NCBI GenBank assembly: GCA_964371405.1
Contig: CAYJLV010000018.1
Coordinates: 1 to 64,000 of the forward strand
Direction of reading: 5' to 3'
Origin: JAMHWF01 sp964371405
GTDB taxonomy: Bacteria > Pseudomonadota > Gammaproteobacteria > Burkholderiales > Burkholderiaceae_C
Length of the DNA: 64,000 nt
The translations under genes and the position numbers were made by a program. This document shows positions 28,053 through 36,288 of the stretch, in pieces. The notes under the pieces were generated by a model. The model was given only the letters and a program-made list of their open reading frames with translations, was not told where the DNA came from and searched no databases. Every line of letters begins with the position of its first letter. Position 1 is the stretch's first letter.

Positions 28053-28082
28053 ACGCTATGGCGGCCATGGCCGCCATAGCGT
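28053..28082. terminator. Perfect 30-bp palindrome after the plus-arm operon
   Basis: Each strand reads ACGCTATGGCGGCCA and then its exact complement, with no spacer. It lies 6 bp after the stop of the gene ending at 28046. As RNA it would form a strong GC-rich hairpin, but no T-run follows, so it may act as a Rho-independent-like pause, an mRNA-stabilising hairpin or a protein-binding site. Confidence 0.5.
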
Positions 28083-28458
28083 CGGTTATGCGAAGCGCGT
28101 GCCGCGATCGGCGGCATGTGTCCGACATGCGGCCTGAATGATTCGACCGTAACGCCTCGTGACCGCGCAGCCGCGCGTGTCCGCTCGGCCTTTGCGGCGC
28201 GCACTTGCAGCCACCCGCGCGAACTCAAGCCGAGCGGTGACCGCGCCGCAGCCGCGACGCCGCGTCTCCGGGTTCCCCTCGTTACGTCCTCAACCCCTCA
28301 CTTACAGGGTATGTCTTCCCGCTGCCGACACTGTCGATGCCACGCGAGAGCGAGGTCGCCGCACCAGCGGCACCGTGCTCTTAAGGATGTACTCAGACCC
28401 TGGATCGGCGAGACGACTCGCGAAGCCGCCCCGGGGCACCGATGGAAGAAACCTCGCC
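28083..28458. other. Long intergenic region upstream of the first beta-helix lipoprotein
   Basis: About 410 bp lie between the flanking genes without a convincing ORF. Besides the 30-bp palindrome at its left edge it holds an inverted repeat GCATGT-N5-ACATGC (28114-28130). It also holds the pair GTTACG (28281-28286) and CTTACAG (28301-28307), which recurs upstream of the second lipoprotein. The length suggests that the lipoprotein has its own promoter. No clear sigma-70 or sigma-54 promoter was found. Confidence 0.5.
28281..28307 (+). promoter_or_regulatory. GTTACG-N14-CTTACAG element upstream of lipoprotein 1
   Basis: GTTACG at 28281-28286 and CTTACAG at 28301-28307, 151 bp before the lipoprotein ATG. 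The same pair with 13-bp spacing occurs 109 bp before the paralogous lipoprotein, while the surrounding sequences differ. It may be a shared regulator site or promoter element. Function is inferred only from this recurrence. Confidence 0.3.
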
Positions 28459-29889
28459 ATGATCAAACCCGGAACTCAATCGAAGGCGTTCGCGAAGGCT
28501 CGCCTTCACGGTCTGTCGCTGCTCGCCGCGATGTTTCTTGCCGCCTGCGGCGGCGGTACCGGCACTTCCGACTTGACGGAAGCAGCGGCCAGCGCGTCGC
28601 CGGACACCGCCATTCCCACCGAGGACGCAGAAGCCCGCAAGCTCGGCAAGATCAGCCTGAGCTCCAGTTCCGGAACCCAGGCCAGCACCACGACGACGAG
28701 CAGCAGCGGAACGACGAACTCGTGGTCGCAGTGTGCGACGGAAGGCGGCACCTGTTCGTTTAGCGGCACGCGCACCGTCAGGTACGGCACGGCGACGCAA
28801 AACGTGACGCGCACGCTGGCCGACGGAACCGCCTGCAACAACCATGTTTTCGGCGATCCCGCTGTCGGCATCCTGAAGACCTGCTGGGTCTCGGGTTCGA
28901 CGACCAGCGCGACAACCGCCTCGGCGACGCCCCCCGCGACGACCACGCCGACTACGAGCGGAACGTCGACCACGCCCGGCACGACGACGGCGACTGCGCC
29001 GCCGACCACGACAACCACCACGAACACGAGCACGCCGAGCTCGACCGGCAGCACGACGACATCGAGCAGCGAACCCTCAAGCAGCACGTCTTCGTCGACC
29101 ACTGCTGCCGCGGGCCCGCGAGTGAGCAGCTTCGCGGCCTCGGGCCCGATCACCGCCTCTGCCGGTCAGGTCATCTCTGGCGTGCGCATCAGCAACGCCA
29201 ACGGCCCGTGCATCACGATCCCCTCGGGCGCCACCGGCGTCGTCGTGCGCGACTCCGACATCGGCCCCTGCGGCGGCAGCGCCAACATCGTCGTCTACGG
29301 CTCAGGCGCCGTCATCGAGCACGTCTTCGTGCACAAGGGCAACCGCGGCGTGCTCGCACAAAGCACCAGCGGTGTCGTCACGCGGCTCAGCCGGTTCGAC
29401 ACCTTCTACGGGCCCAAGTACAACGGCACCGCCATCGAGTACGACTACATGGCCAGCGGCGAGATCGACCGCAACGTCGTCACCGGCAGCAACTACGCCA
29501 GCGACGCCGTCAGCGTCTACGAGAGCTCGAACATGCGGCTGACCAACAACACCATCGACATCAACGTCTCGGAACCCTCGGCCGCCGCTTTCACCATGGG
29601 CGACTCCACCAGCGGCAAGCCCGGCTCCAACAACTACGTCGCCTACAACACCGTCAAGCAGTCCGGCGGCGTGCCCGCCGGCGTCTTCGGCTCCAACAGC
29701 AACACCGTCCTCGAGAAGAACTGCCTGTCCGCAGGCATCCAAGCCTACAACTACTCCGGCGTATTCGACGGCGTCACCGTGCGCAACAACGTCATCAACA
29801 TGGCCGCCTCCTTCGTGCCCGTCACATCCGTCATCAGCGGATGGAACACGAACGTCAACTCGACCAACTGCGCCCTCGTACCGGCCTGA
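28459..29889 (+). CDS. Secreted lipoprotein with right-handed beta-helix domain (copy 1)
   Basis: A 476-residue lipoprotein. The signal peptide ends in the lipobox LAAC (Cys30), followed by Gly, which predicts outer-membrane sorting. Residues ~90-149 form a small cysteine-containing module (WSQCATEGGTCSFSGT, FGDP, KTCW) seen in many secreted bacterial proteins and probably glycan-binding. A Ser/Thr-rich linker follows (~150-215). The last ~255 residues are a parallel beta-helix (pectin-lyase-like) with turns such as NIVVYGSGAVIEHVFVH and MRLTNNTIDINV. It may be a polysaccharide lyase, epimerase or structural EPS-binding protein; no catalytic residues can be named. Codons 208-455 are nearly identical at DNA level to the paralogue at 31987. 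GGAAG 11 bp upstream of the ATG supports the start. Confidence 0.8.
   Translation: MIKPGTQSKAFAKARLHGLSLLAAMFLAACGGGTGTSDLTEAAASASPDTAIPTEDAEARKLGKISLSSSSGTQASTTTTSSSGTTNSWSQCATEGGTCSFSGTRTVRYGTATQNVTRTLADGTACNNHVFGDPAVGILKTCWVSGSTTSATTASATPPATTTPTTSGTSTTPGTTTATAPPTTTTTTNTSTPSSTGSTTTSSSEPSSSTSSSTTAAAGPRVSSFAASGPITASAGQVISGVRISNANGPCITIPSGATGVVVRDSDIGPCGGSANIVVYGSGAVIEHVFVHKGNRGVLAQSTSGVVTRLSRFDTFYGPKYNGTAIEYDYMASGEIDRNVVTGSNYASDAVSVYESSNMRLTNNTIDINVSEPSAAAFTMGDSTSGKPGSNNYVAYNTVKQSGGVPAGVFGSNSNTVLEKNCLSAGIQAYNYSGVFDGVTVRNNVINMAASFVPVTSVISGWNTNVNSTNCALVPA
29081..29825 (+). repeat. 745-bp near-perfect direct repeat, copy A
   Basis: Matches 32396-33140 base for base except one position (G at 29771 versus A at 33086, Gly to Asp). 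It encodes the end of the Ser/Thr linker and almost the whole beta-helix domain. The flanks on both sides are clearly diverged. The offset between copies is 3315 bp. Confidence 0.95.
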
Positions 29890-29918
29890 CCGAGACGACG
29901 CGTCTTCGCCACGGGGGA

Positions 29919-29931
29919 CCGGCATCGCCGG
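29919..29931. terminator. Hairpin with T-rich tail between convergent genes
   Basis: CCGGC-ATC-GCCGG stem-loop 30 bp after the lipoprotein stop, followed on the plus strand by GCCTTCTTGTTG. It sits between the lipoprotein and the convergent GT4 gene that ends at 29957. A weak intrinsic terminator for the lipoprotein is likely. Confidence 0.45.
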
Positions 29932-29956
29932 GCCTTCTTGTTGTCGCGCCGCAGGT

Positions 29957-31135
29957 TCATCGCAACGGCGGCATCGTCAGGCAGCGCTCGATTCCATCGG
30001 CGAAGCGCTCGACCATGCGGTCCAGCGTGTAGCGCCGGGCGTCTTCGGCGGCCGCTGCACGGATGCCCTCCATGCGCAGTGGATCGTCGAGCAGCGCAAG
30101 GTACGCAGCGGCATACGTCGCCTCGTCGGCCGACAGCACATAGCCGTTGCGGCCGGACTCCAGGTAGGCGATCTCCGGACCGTGGCGCGCCGTGTCGGTC
30201 GTCAGCATCGGCAAACCTGCGCAGAAGGCGTCGAGGACATGCAGCCCGACGGCGCCGGGGCTCAGATAGGCGTTCGCCAGCCGGAACCAGCCCGCCTTCT
30301 CGATGCCGCGTTGGACGCCGACCCAGTGCAGCCAGGGGCGAGCGGCCGCGGCATCGGTCACGATGGAACGGCTCGGCCCGTCGCCCACGACGACGAGCCG
30401 GAAGTCCGGCCGCCGACCGTGGACGATATCGCCCGCGGCGACGAGCAGTTCGAGTCGCTTGTCCGGATACAGCGATCCGCAGTACAGAGCGACGGGCGCG
30501 CCCGGCGCCGCCGCGATCCGACTGCGGCACGCCTCGATTCGAGGTTCGTCCACCGACGCCAAGTCGGCGATGAAGCGGTCGTTGTCGATTGCATTGTTGA
30601 GCACCGTGATCCGATCGGCAGAGACGCCGTCGCCGAGCAACAGTTCGCGCGTCGTATCGGTGTACGCGAACCACCAATCGCTGCGCGTCACGAACCAGCG
30701 CTTCCAGCGCTCTTTCAGCCCGGTGGGCGCGACACTCTGCAGGTTCCTGCCATGTCCCCAGTAGGCGACACGCTGGCCCGGACGCACGCCGATGCGCAGC
30801 AACCATGGATAGTTCGACAGCAGCCGGTTTTCCTGGATCAGCACGACGAGATCGGCGTCGCGCAACGCCGACGGGAACGGTTGCCACACCAGATCCGTTC
30901 CGCCGATCCGCAGGAAACGATTGCGCACCACGTCGGCCCATGGCAGCTGGCCGATGTCCTTCTTGAGCGCTTCGTGCTTCGAAGGCTGGCCGTGCACCAG
31001 CCGCAGCTCGATGCGGCGCGTTTCGCACGCCCTGCGCAGCCGTTCGAAGAGCTCCTGCCGATAGTGCAGCAGCCTATGCTGCGCGATCACGACACGCGCT
31101 CGGTACGCCCTCCCGTTCCGTGCGCGATCGTTCAT
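29957..31135 (-). CDS. Glycosyltransferase family 4 protein
   Basis: A 392-residue GT-B glycosyltransferase. The N-terminal acceptor domain includes QHRLLHYRQELFERL and AYWGHGRNLQ. The donor domain has LYCGSLYPDKRLELLV (CGxLxxxK type), VVVGDGPS and the acidic region GLHVLDAFCAGLPMLTTD, where the second Glu of the classic E-x7-E is replaced. It should add a sugar to the EPS repeat. Its start overlaps the stop of the acyltransferase upstream (ATGA). The two genes form a small minus-strand unit between the two lipoprotein copies. Confidence 0.87.
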   Translation of the reverse strand: MNDRARNGRAYRARVVIAQHRLLHYRQELFERLRRACETRRIELRLVHGQPSKHEALKKDIGQLPWADVVRNRFLRIGGTDLVWQPFPSALRDADLVVLIQENRLLSNYPWLLRIGVRPGQRVAYWGHGRNLQSVAPTGLKERWKRWFVTRSDWWFAYTDTTRELLLGDGVSADRITVLNNAIDNDRFIADLASVDEPRIEACRSRIAAAPGAPVALYCGSLYPDKRLELLVAAGDIVHGRRPDFRLVVVGDGPSRSIVTDAAAARPWLHWVGVQRGIEKAGWFRLANAYLSPGAVGLHVLDAFCAGLPMLTTDTARHGPEIAYLESGRNGYVLSADEATYAAAYLALLDDPLRMEGIRAAAAEDARRYTLDRMVERFADGIERCLTMPPLR

Positions 31136-31752
31136 TGCGATCCCGGTTCGACGATCCAGTGGTCAGCGCCCTTCTCCGACGAAGCGAAGCGGCCGGAAGC
31201 GATCTTGGCCTCATGCCGCGCGATGTCGTCGGCCGACGTGAAACGCCGGCCGATCGGCACCGCGGGATTTCCGCCGACGATCGTGTAGGCGGCGACGTCG
31301 CTCCTGACCACCGCACCGGCGGCGACGACTGCACCGCGCCCGATCGAAACACCGCTGAGGACGATCGAGCCATAGCCGATCCATACGTCATCACCGACGA
31401 CCACCCCTTCGTGCCGGTGCGGCGACGGTATCTTGCGACTGCCGATCCAGTGCCCGAAGCGCACCGGCACGCCGGGTTCGCGGAAGTCGTGGTCGCGGCG
31501 GCCGACGAATGCGACGCGATTGGCGATCAGCACGTGGCGGCCGATGGCGCAGTTCGTCTCGATGCAAACCTCGTGGCCAAGATAGCTGTGATCGCCAATC
31601 TCCAGGCGCTGCGGCGCCCACAGCCGCGGGCGCGAGCCGACATGCAGATCGACGCCGAAACGGCGCACCGGCGCACTGCTGCGCAACAGACGCAGTCGTG
31701 TCGCCACACGACGAAACCCGGCCGACAGATTCAGCTTGATCGTTGCTAGCAC
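31132..31752 (-). CDS. Hexapeptide-repeat acyltransferase (LbH/WcaF-like)
   Basis: A protein of about 206 residues with left-handed beta-helix hexapeptide repeats from residue ~45 on (RLEIGDHSYLGHEVCIE, VLIANRVAFVG, GDDVWIGYGSIVLSGVSIGRGAVVAAGAVV) and the CAT-like VGGNPAVPIGRRF near the end. It would transfer an acetyl group from acetyl-CoA to a sugar of the EPS. The start is uncertain: I chose the GTG at 31752, with a GGGTGG 5 bp upstream, giving LATIKLNLSAGF at the N-terminus. An in-frame ATG at 31827 would add 25 residues of unlikely composition. It is translationally coupled to the downstream GT4 gene. Confidence 0.82.
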   Translation of the reverse strand: MLATIKLNLSAGFRRVATRLRLLRSSAPVRRFGVDLHVGSRPRLWAPQRLEIGDHSYLGHEVCIETNCAIGRHVLIANRVAFVGRRDHDFREPGVPVRFGHWIGSRKIPSPHRHEGVVVGDDVWIGYGSIVLSGVSIGRGAVVAAGAVVRSDVAAYTIVGGNPAVPIGRRFTSADDIARHEAKIASGRFASSEKGADHWIVEPGSQ

Positions 31753-31851
31753 GACGCCACCCGCTGCCGCCGCACCGACTCGGGCAACGGCACACCTTTC
31801 GAAACACTCCTGCCCAACTGCACACATTCGACGTCGTACAGCTTCCACGTC

Positions 31852-31877
31852 GTTACGAACTGCTGTCGCGCTTACAG
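31852..31877 (+). promoter_or_regulatory. GTTACG-N13-CTTACAG element upstream of lipoprotein 2
   Basis: GTTACG (31852-31857) and CTTACAG (31871-31877) in the divergent region between the acyltransferase and lipoprotein 2, 109 bp before the lipoprotein ATG. It recurs with one base more spacing upstream of lipoprotein 1. Confidence 0.3.
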
Positions 31878-31986
31878 AGCCACGGCGAATGTAACCGAGT
31901 TCTACGCCGATCATTCCGGCTCTGCAGCAGAACCGCTCGATCGAGGGTCTGCATCTGGAAATCAGTCGTTGGAAAAGGAAGTCAGG

Positions 31987-33204
31987 ATGATGAATCAATG
32001 CCGTAGCTCGTGGATCGGACTCGTGTCGACTGCTGCGTTGCTGCTTTCCGCATGCGGTGGTGGAACCGATTCGGCCGCAGCCGGCAGCGCAACCGCACCG
32101 ACCGCACCGACCGCAACGCCCACCGGCGCGGCTGCCGCGAACTGGGCTGAGTGCGCCAGCGAAGGCGGCTCGTGCTCGTTCAGCGGCACGCGGGCCGTCA
32201 AGTACGGCACCGCAGAGCAAAGCGTCACGCTGACGCTCACCGACGGTGCCACATGCAACAACCTCGTGTTCGGCGATCCCGCCGTCGGCGCCCTGAAAAC
32301 CTGCTGGGTCGAAGGTGCTGCCGTCGCGTCTACTTCGCCGGCACCTGCCACGCCGACGACCGGCAGCACGACCACGACCTCCGGTACGACGGGCGGCAGC
32401 ACGTCTTCGTCGACCACTGCTGCCGCGGGCCCGCGAGTGAGCAGCTTCGCGGCCTCGGGCCCGATCACCGCCTCTGCCGGTCAGGTCATCTCTGGCGTGC
32501 GCATCAGCAACGCCAACGGCCCGTGCATCACGATCCCCTCGGGCGCCACCGGCGTCGTCGTGCGCGACTCCGACATCGGCCCCTGCGGCGGCAGCGCCAA
32601 CATCGTCGTCTACGGCTCAGGCGCCGTCATCGAGCACGTCTTCGTGCACAAGGGCAACCGCGGCGTGCTCGCACAAAGCACCAGCGGTGTCGTCACGCGG
32701 CTCAGCCGGTTCGACACCTTCTACGGGCCCAAGTACAACGGCACCGCCATCGAGTACGACTACATGGCCAGCGGCGAGATCGACCGCAACGTCGTCACCG
32801 GCAGCAACTACGCCAGCGACGCCGTCAGCGTCTACGAGAGCTCGAACATGCGGCTGACCAACAACACCATCGACATCAACGTCTCGGAACCCTCGGCCGC
32901 CGCTTTCACCATGGGCGACTCCACCAGCGGCAAGCCCGGCTCCAACAACTACGTCGCCTACAACACCGTCAAGCAGTCCGGCGGCGTGCCCGCCGGCGTC
33001 TTCGGCTCCAACAGCAACACCGTCCTCGAGAAGAACTGCCTGTCCGCAGGCATCCAAGCCTACAACTACTCCGGCGTATTCGACGACGTCACCGTGCGCA
33101 ACAACGTCATCAACATGGCCGCCTCCTTCGTGCCCGTCACGTCGGCTCTTGGCGGCTGGTCGAGCAACATCGACAGCACCGACTGCTCGCGCGTGCCGGC
33201 GTGA
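31987..33204 (+). CDS. Secreted lipoprotein with right-handed beta-helix domain (copy 2)
   Basis: A 405-residue paralogue of the lipoprotein at 28459. The signal peptide ends in LSAC (Cys23), followed by Gly-Gly-Gly, so outer-membrane lipidation is expected. The cysteine module (WAECASEGGSCSFSGT, FGDP, KTCW, ~52-112) is recognisably related to copy 1 but diverged. The Ser/Thr linker is much shorter. From residue ~137 the beta-helix domain is identical to copy 1 for 248 residues except one Gly-to-Asp change; the last ~17 residues differ again. AAGGAA at 31975-31980 precedes the ATG at 31987; the next codon is also ATG. Function is unknown, probably EPS-related. Confidence 0.8.
   Translation: MMNQCRSSWIGLVSTAALLLSACGGGTDSAAAGSATAPTAPTATPTGAAAANWAECASEGGSCSFSGTRAVKYGTAEQSVTLTLTDGATCNNLVFGDPAVGALKTCWVEGAAVASTSPAPATPTTGSTTTTSGTTGGSTSSSTTAAAGPRVSSFAASGPITASAGQVISGVRISNANGPCITIPSGATGVVVRDSDIGPCGGSANIVVYGSGAVIEHVFVHKGNRGVLAQSTSGVVTRLSRFDTFYGPKYNGTAIEYDYMASGEIDRNVVTGSNYASDAVSVYESSNMRLTNNTIDINVSEPSAAAFTMGDSTSGKPGSNNYVAYNTVKQSGGVPAGVFGSNSNTVLEKNCLSAGIQAYNYSGVFDDVTVRNNVINMAASFVPVTSALGGWSSNIDSTDCSRVPA
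32396..33140 (+). repeat. 745-bp near-perfect direct repeat, copy B
   Basis: Second copy of the 29081-29825 repeat, with one substitution (33086). Its right end lies 177 bp from a run of Ns, so a collapsed or chimeric assembly must be considered alongside true gene conversion. Confidence 0.95.
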
Positions 33205-33401
<197 letters not shown>

Positions 33402-35327
33402 TTACGGACGTCCGAGCGCGGTCTCCGGTTTGGCGACGGCACCCTGCCTGGCGCCGCGAGACTCTGGAGAGCCGCCGAACATCGCCTCGGACCACAGGTA
33501 CGGCAGGATGCTCCACCACGCCGATTCACCGGCCTTGAAGGTCGCACGCTCGTCGTTGACGACATGCTCCACGAGGCGACGCGCACGCCGTGCATCGACC
33601 AGGTCGCACTCGCGAAACGACTGCGACCCGATCGTGTCCATGAAGAAGCCCCGCAACGGCCCGCGCATCCAGTCGACGATCGGCGAATTGAAGCCAATCT
33701 TGGTGCGGCGGTAAGCGATGTCGTGCGGCATGTAGGGCGCGGCGGCGTCACGGATGATCGCCTTGGAATAGCCGCCGCGAATTTTCGCCGTCCACGGCAA
33801 TGCGAAAGCTGCAGTTGCGACGCGCCAGTCGAGGAACGGCATCCGGATCTCAATCGAGTTCGCCATGCCGTAGCGATCGTAGCTGCGCAGGATCGTGGGC
33901 AGGATGAAGGAGTGCGTCTGCCAGAACAGGGCGCGGCTCAGGTGGTCCAGATCCTTCCAGCGCGGGTGCTGCGTGTACTGCGCACCGAGGTTGGCGTGCA
34001 GTCCCAACGCGTGCTTGGCCACCACACCACCCAGGCGACGCGCATACGAGCTGAATCGATTCGCCGGTCTGCGGAATTGCTGCGAGCCCTGCGGGATGCC
34101 GCCGTCGTAGACATCGAGCACTTGCCCGACTTGCGCACGGTCGACACCCGCATCCATCAGCGCATAGGCCCAGTCCGCGCTGTAGCCGCCGAACAGCTCG
34201 TCCGCTGCATGACCATCGAGGGTCACCGTGACCCCAGCCTGCTTGATGCGTCCGTACAGCGCGACGAAGGGCAACGGGCTCGTGATCGTCAAATCTTCGT
34301 ACAGATAGAGCATGCGCCCGAGCTGATCGATCTGCCTGGCGGGATCGATATTCAACACCTCAAGCGGACTGCCGGCGTGCTCTGCCACGCGCCGCGCGTA
34401 CTGCGCCTCGTCCAACGGGGTGCCGGGAAACGACGCCACGAAGGCGTGCTGCCAGTCACTGGCGAGCCTGGACTCGCCGGCGTGCGTGCCGTTGATGTGG
34501 GCGAGCATCGAGAACACGGCGCTCGAGTCGAGTCCGCCGGACAGCGCCGTCCCGATCGTGACATCGCTGCGCATGCGGATTCGGCAGGCGTCGAGCAGCA
34601 GCTCGCGCATCATCTCCACCTGCTCCTCGTACCGCTGGGGAACGCTCGGCAAGTGATCGAGCGTGTTCCACCATTGACGAGCGCGGACGCGTCCGGCCGC
34701 GACATGGCCTGCATAGCCGGCCGGGAAGCGCCGGATTCCGCCGACGACGCATTCCTCCGTCGCTTCGTAGGCGAAGCTCGACCGTACCGTCATGCGCCGG
34801 ATCAGGTCGCGATTCGGCTGCGCCTGCCCGAGCAGCGGCATCAGCGCCTTCATCTCCGACGCGAAGGCGACTGCGCCGTTCGAAAGCTCCGCATAGAACA
34901 ACGGCTTCTTGCCGAAGCGATCGCGCGCGAGGAACAGCCGCTTGTCGACCGAATCCCAGATGGCGAATGCCCACATGCCGTTGAAGCGCAGGAGACAGCT
35001 CTCGCCCCACTGGACGTAGGCGGCGAGGATCACTTCGGTATCGCTCTCGCTGCGGAACTCGTGGCCATGCGACCGCAGCTCGGCCTTGACTTCGAGGAAG
35101 TTGTAGATCTCGCCGTTGAACGTGATCCAGTAGCGGCCGTCCGCGTAGGACATCGGCTGCTTGCCGGCTTCGGACAAGTCGAGGATCGACAGCCGCCGAT
35201 GGCCGAGCGTCACGCCGTCGCCCTGCCACAGGCCCCAGCCGTCCGGGCCGCGATGCGCCATCGTGTCGAGGCAGCGCTGCGCCAGGGCGGGATCGATCTG
35301 GCCGACGTATCCGAATATTCCGCACAT
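33402..35327 (-). CDS. Asparagine synthase (glutamine-hydrolysing)-like amidotransferase
   Basis: A 641-residue AsnB-family protein. The N-terminal class II glutaminase has the nucleophile Cys2 (MCGIFGYVG), HRRLSILDLS and FNGEIYNF. The C-terminal synthetase domain has the PP-loop SGGLDSSAVF and DGHAADELFGGY. In EPS and O-antigen loci such proteins commonly amidate uronic acids rather than make asparagine, which fits the UDP-HexNAc dehydrogenase in the plus arm. The stop (TAA at 33402) lies only 15 bp from the homopolymer run, so the extreme C-terminus should be treated with caution. It is the last gene of the minus arm. Confidence 0.9.
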   Translation of the reverse strand: MCGIFGYVGQIDPALAQRCLDTMAHRGPDGWGLWQGDGVTLGHRRLSILDLSEAGKQPMSYADGRYWITFNGEIYNFLEVKAELRSHGHEFRSESDTEVILAAYVQWGESCLLRFNGMWAFAIWDSVDKRLFLARDRFGKKPLFYAELSNGAVAFASEMKALMPLLGQAQPNRDLIRRMTVRSSFAYEATEECVVGGIRRFPAGYAGHVAAGRVRARQWWNTLDHLPSVPQRYEEQVEMMRELLLDACRIRMRSDVTIGTALSGGLDSSAVFSMLAHINGTHAGESRLASDWQHAFVASFPGTPLDEAQYARRVAEHAGSPLEVLNIDPARQIDQLGRMLYLYEDLTITSPLPFVALYGRIKQAGVTVTLDGHAADELFGGYSADWAYALMDAGVDRAQVGQVLDVYDGGIPQGSQQFRRPANRFSSYARRLGGVVAKHALGLHANLGAQYTQHPRWKDLDHLSRALFWQTHSFILPTILRSYDRYGMANSIEIRMPFLDWRVATAAFALPWTAKIRGGYSKAIIRDAAAPYMPHDIAYRRTKIGFNSPIVDWMRGPLRGFFMDTIGSQSFRECDLVDARRARRLVEHVVNDERATFKAGESAWWSILPYLWSEAMFGGSPESRGARQGAVAKPETALGRP

Positions 35328-35357
35328 ATCGCTTCGCTCGCGAGTCCCGATGTCAGG

Positions 35358-36263
35358 TCAGACCGCCCGCCGACGCGGTCGACGCAGCAGGCTCGTCAGC
35401 ACGAGCTTCACGTAGGGCCAGGAAAAGTGCAGCGGCCACAGGATGCCGCCGTGCCTCCGGCTGAAGTGCAGCCACGAGCGAACGGGCAAGCCCTTGCGGT
35501 CGAGGATCAGCTTCCACCGCCGACGCAGGGGCAGTGAGGCGTCGAAGTAGCTGCCCTGCAGCGCGTTGGTCGAGCAGTATCCCGCGACACCGGCCGCCAC
35601 GTACAACTTGTAGCCGGCGCTCAGAGCGCGCAGCCCGTAGTCGGTGTCGCCCATCGCGTGTTCGAACACAGGGTCCAGATTGCCGAGCTGCGTCGCGATC
35701 GGCGCCGGAATGAGGACGCAGTTACCCTCCATCGCCGCGCAAGGCACAGCCTCGCGCTCGCTCCAGACGAGCCGATAGTTGAAGGGCTTCAGGCGCGTGC
35801 TGGCGACCCTGCCTCCGTAGGTGATCCTGCCCGTCGAACGCTCGGCGGTTGCGCCGATCAGGATGACGGACTGTCCTTCGCGCCGCCGTAGCGACTCCAT
35901 CTGCTCGAGCAACTTGCGCAGCGCGTCGGCGACCAGGTGCGTATCGTCGTTCAGCCACAAGTAGTAGTCGCAGGGCTGCCGCAGCGCACGCTCGAAACCC
36001 GTGTGCATGCCGCGCGTCCAGTACAGGTTGCCGGACGAATCGACGACATCGACGAACGGGAACTCGTCACGGATGGCCTGCGCCGTACCGTCGGTGCTCG
36101 CATCGTCGACGACTATGACGCCAAGCTCGACGCCGGCTCGCGCGGCAGCCACGCTGAGCGATCGCAGACACGCCAGCGTCAAAGCCTTGCGATTGAAGCA
36201 GGTCAACAAGGCAATGATGCGCACGGAGGCGGCGACATCGCGGCTGGCGGGAAGTTCCTTCAT
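35358..36263 (-). CDS. Glycosyltransferase family 2 protein
   Basis: A 301-residue GT-A glycosyltransferase. The nucleotide-binding N-terminus reads IIALLTCFNRKALT, then VIVVDDASTDGT. The metal-binding region is LWLNDDTHL, and HAMGDTDYGLRA provides the catalytic-acid area. The C-terminal region is basic and aromatic and could contact the membrane. I chose the ATG at 36263, after the wzy stop; an open frame runs further upstream through the wzy tandem repeats but is unlike GT2 sequence. It lies 30 bp before the amidotransferase gene. Confidence 0.9.
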   Translation of the reverse strand: MKELPASRDVAASVRIIALLTCFNRKALTLACLRSLSVAAARAGVELGVIVVDDASTDGTAQAIRDEFPFVDVVDSSGNLYWTRGMHTGFERALRQPCDYYLWLNDDTHLVADALRKLLEQMESLRRREGQSVILIGATAERSTGRITYGGRVASTRLKPFNYRLVWSEREAVPCAAMEGNCVLIPAPIATQLGNLDPVFEHAMGDTDYGLRALSAGYKLYVAAGVAGYCSTNALQGSYFDASLPLRRRWKLILDRKGLPVRSWLHFSRRHGGILWPLHFSWPYVKLVLTSLLRRPRRRAV

Positions 36264-36288
36264 GTCGGACACGGCGCGGCTCCCGACC

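Noticed and set aside
28083..28458. Sigma-54-type promoter or riboswitch in the long region before lipoprotein 1
   Set aside because: A GGCAC near 28369 is not followed by the GC at the right distance, and no riboswitch-like conserved core was visible.
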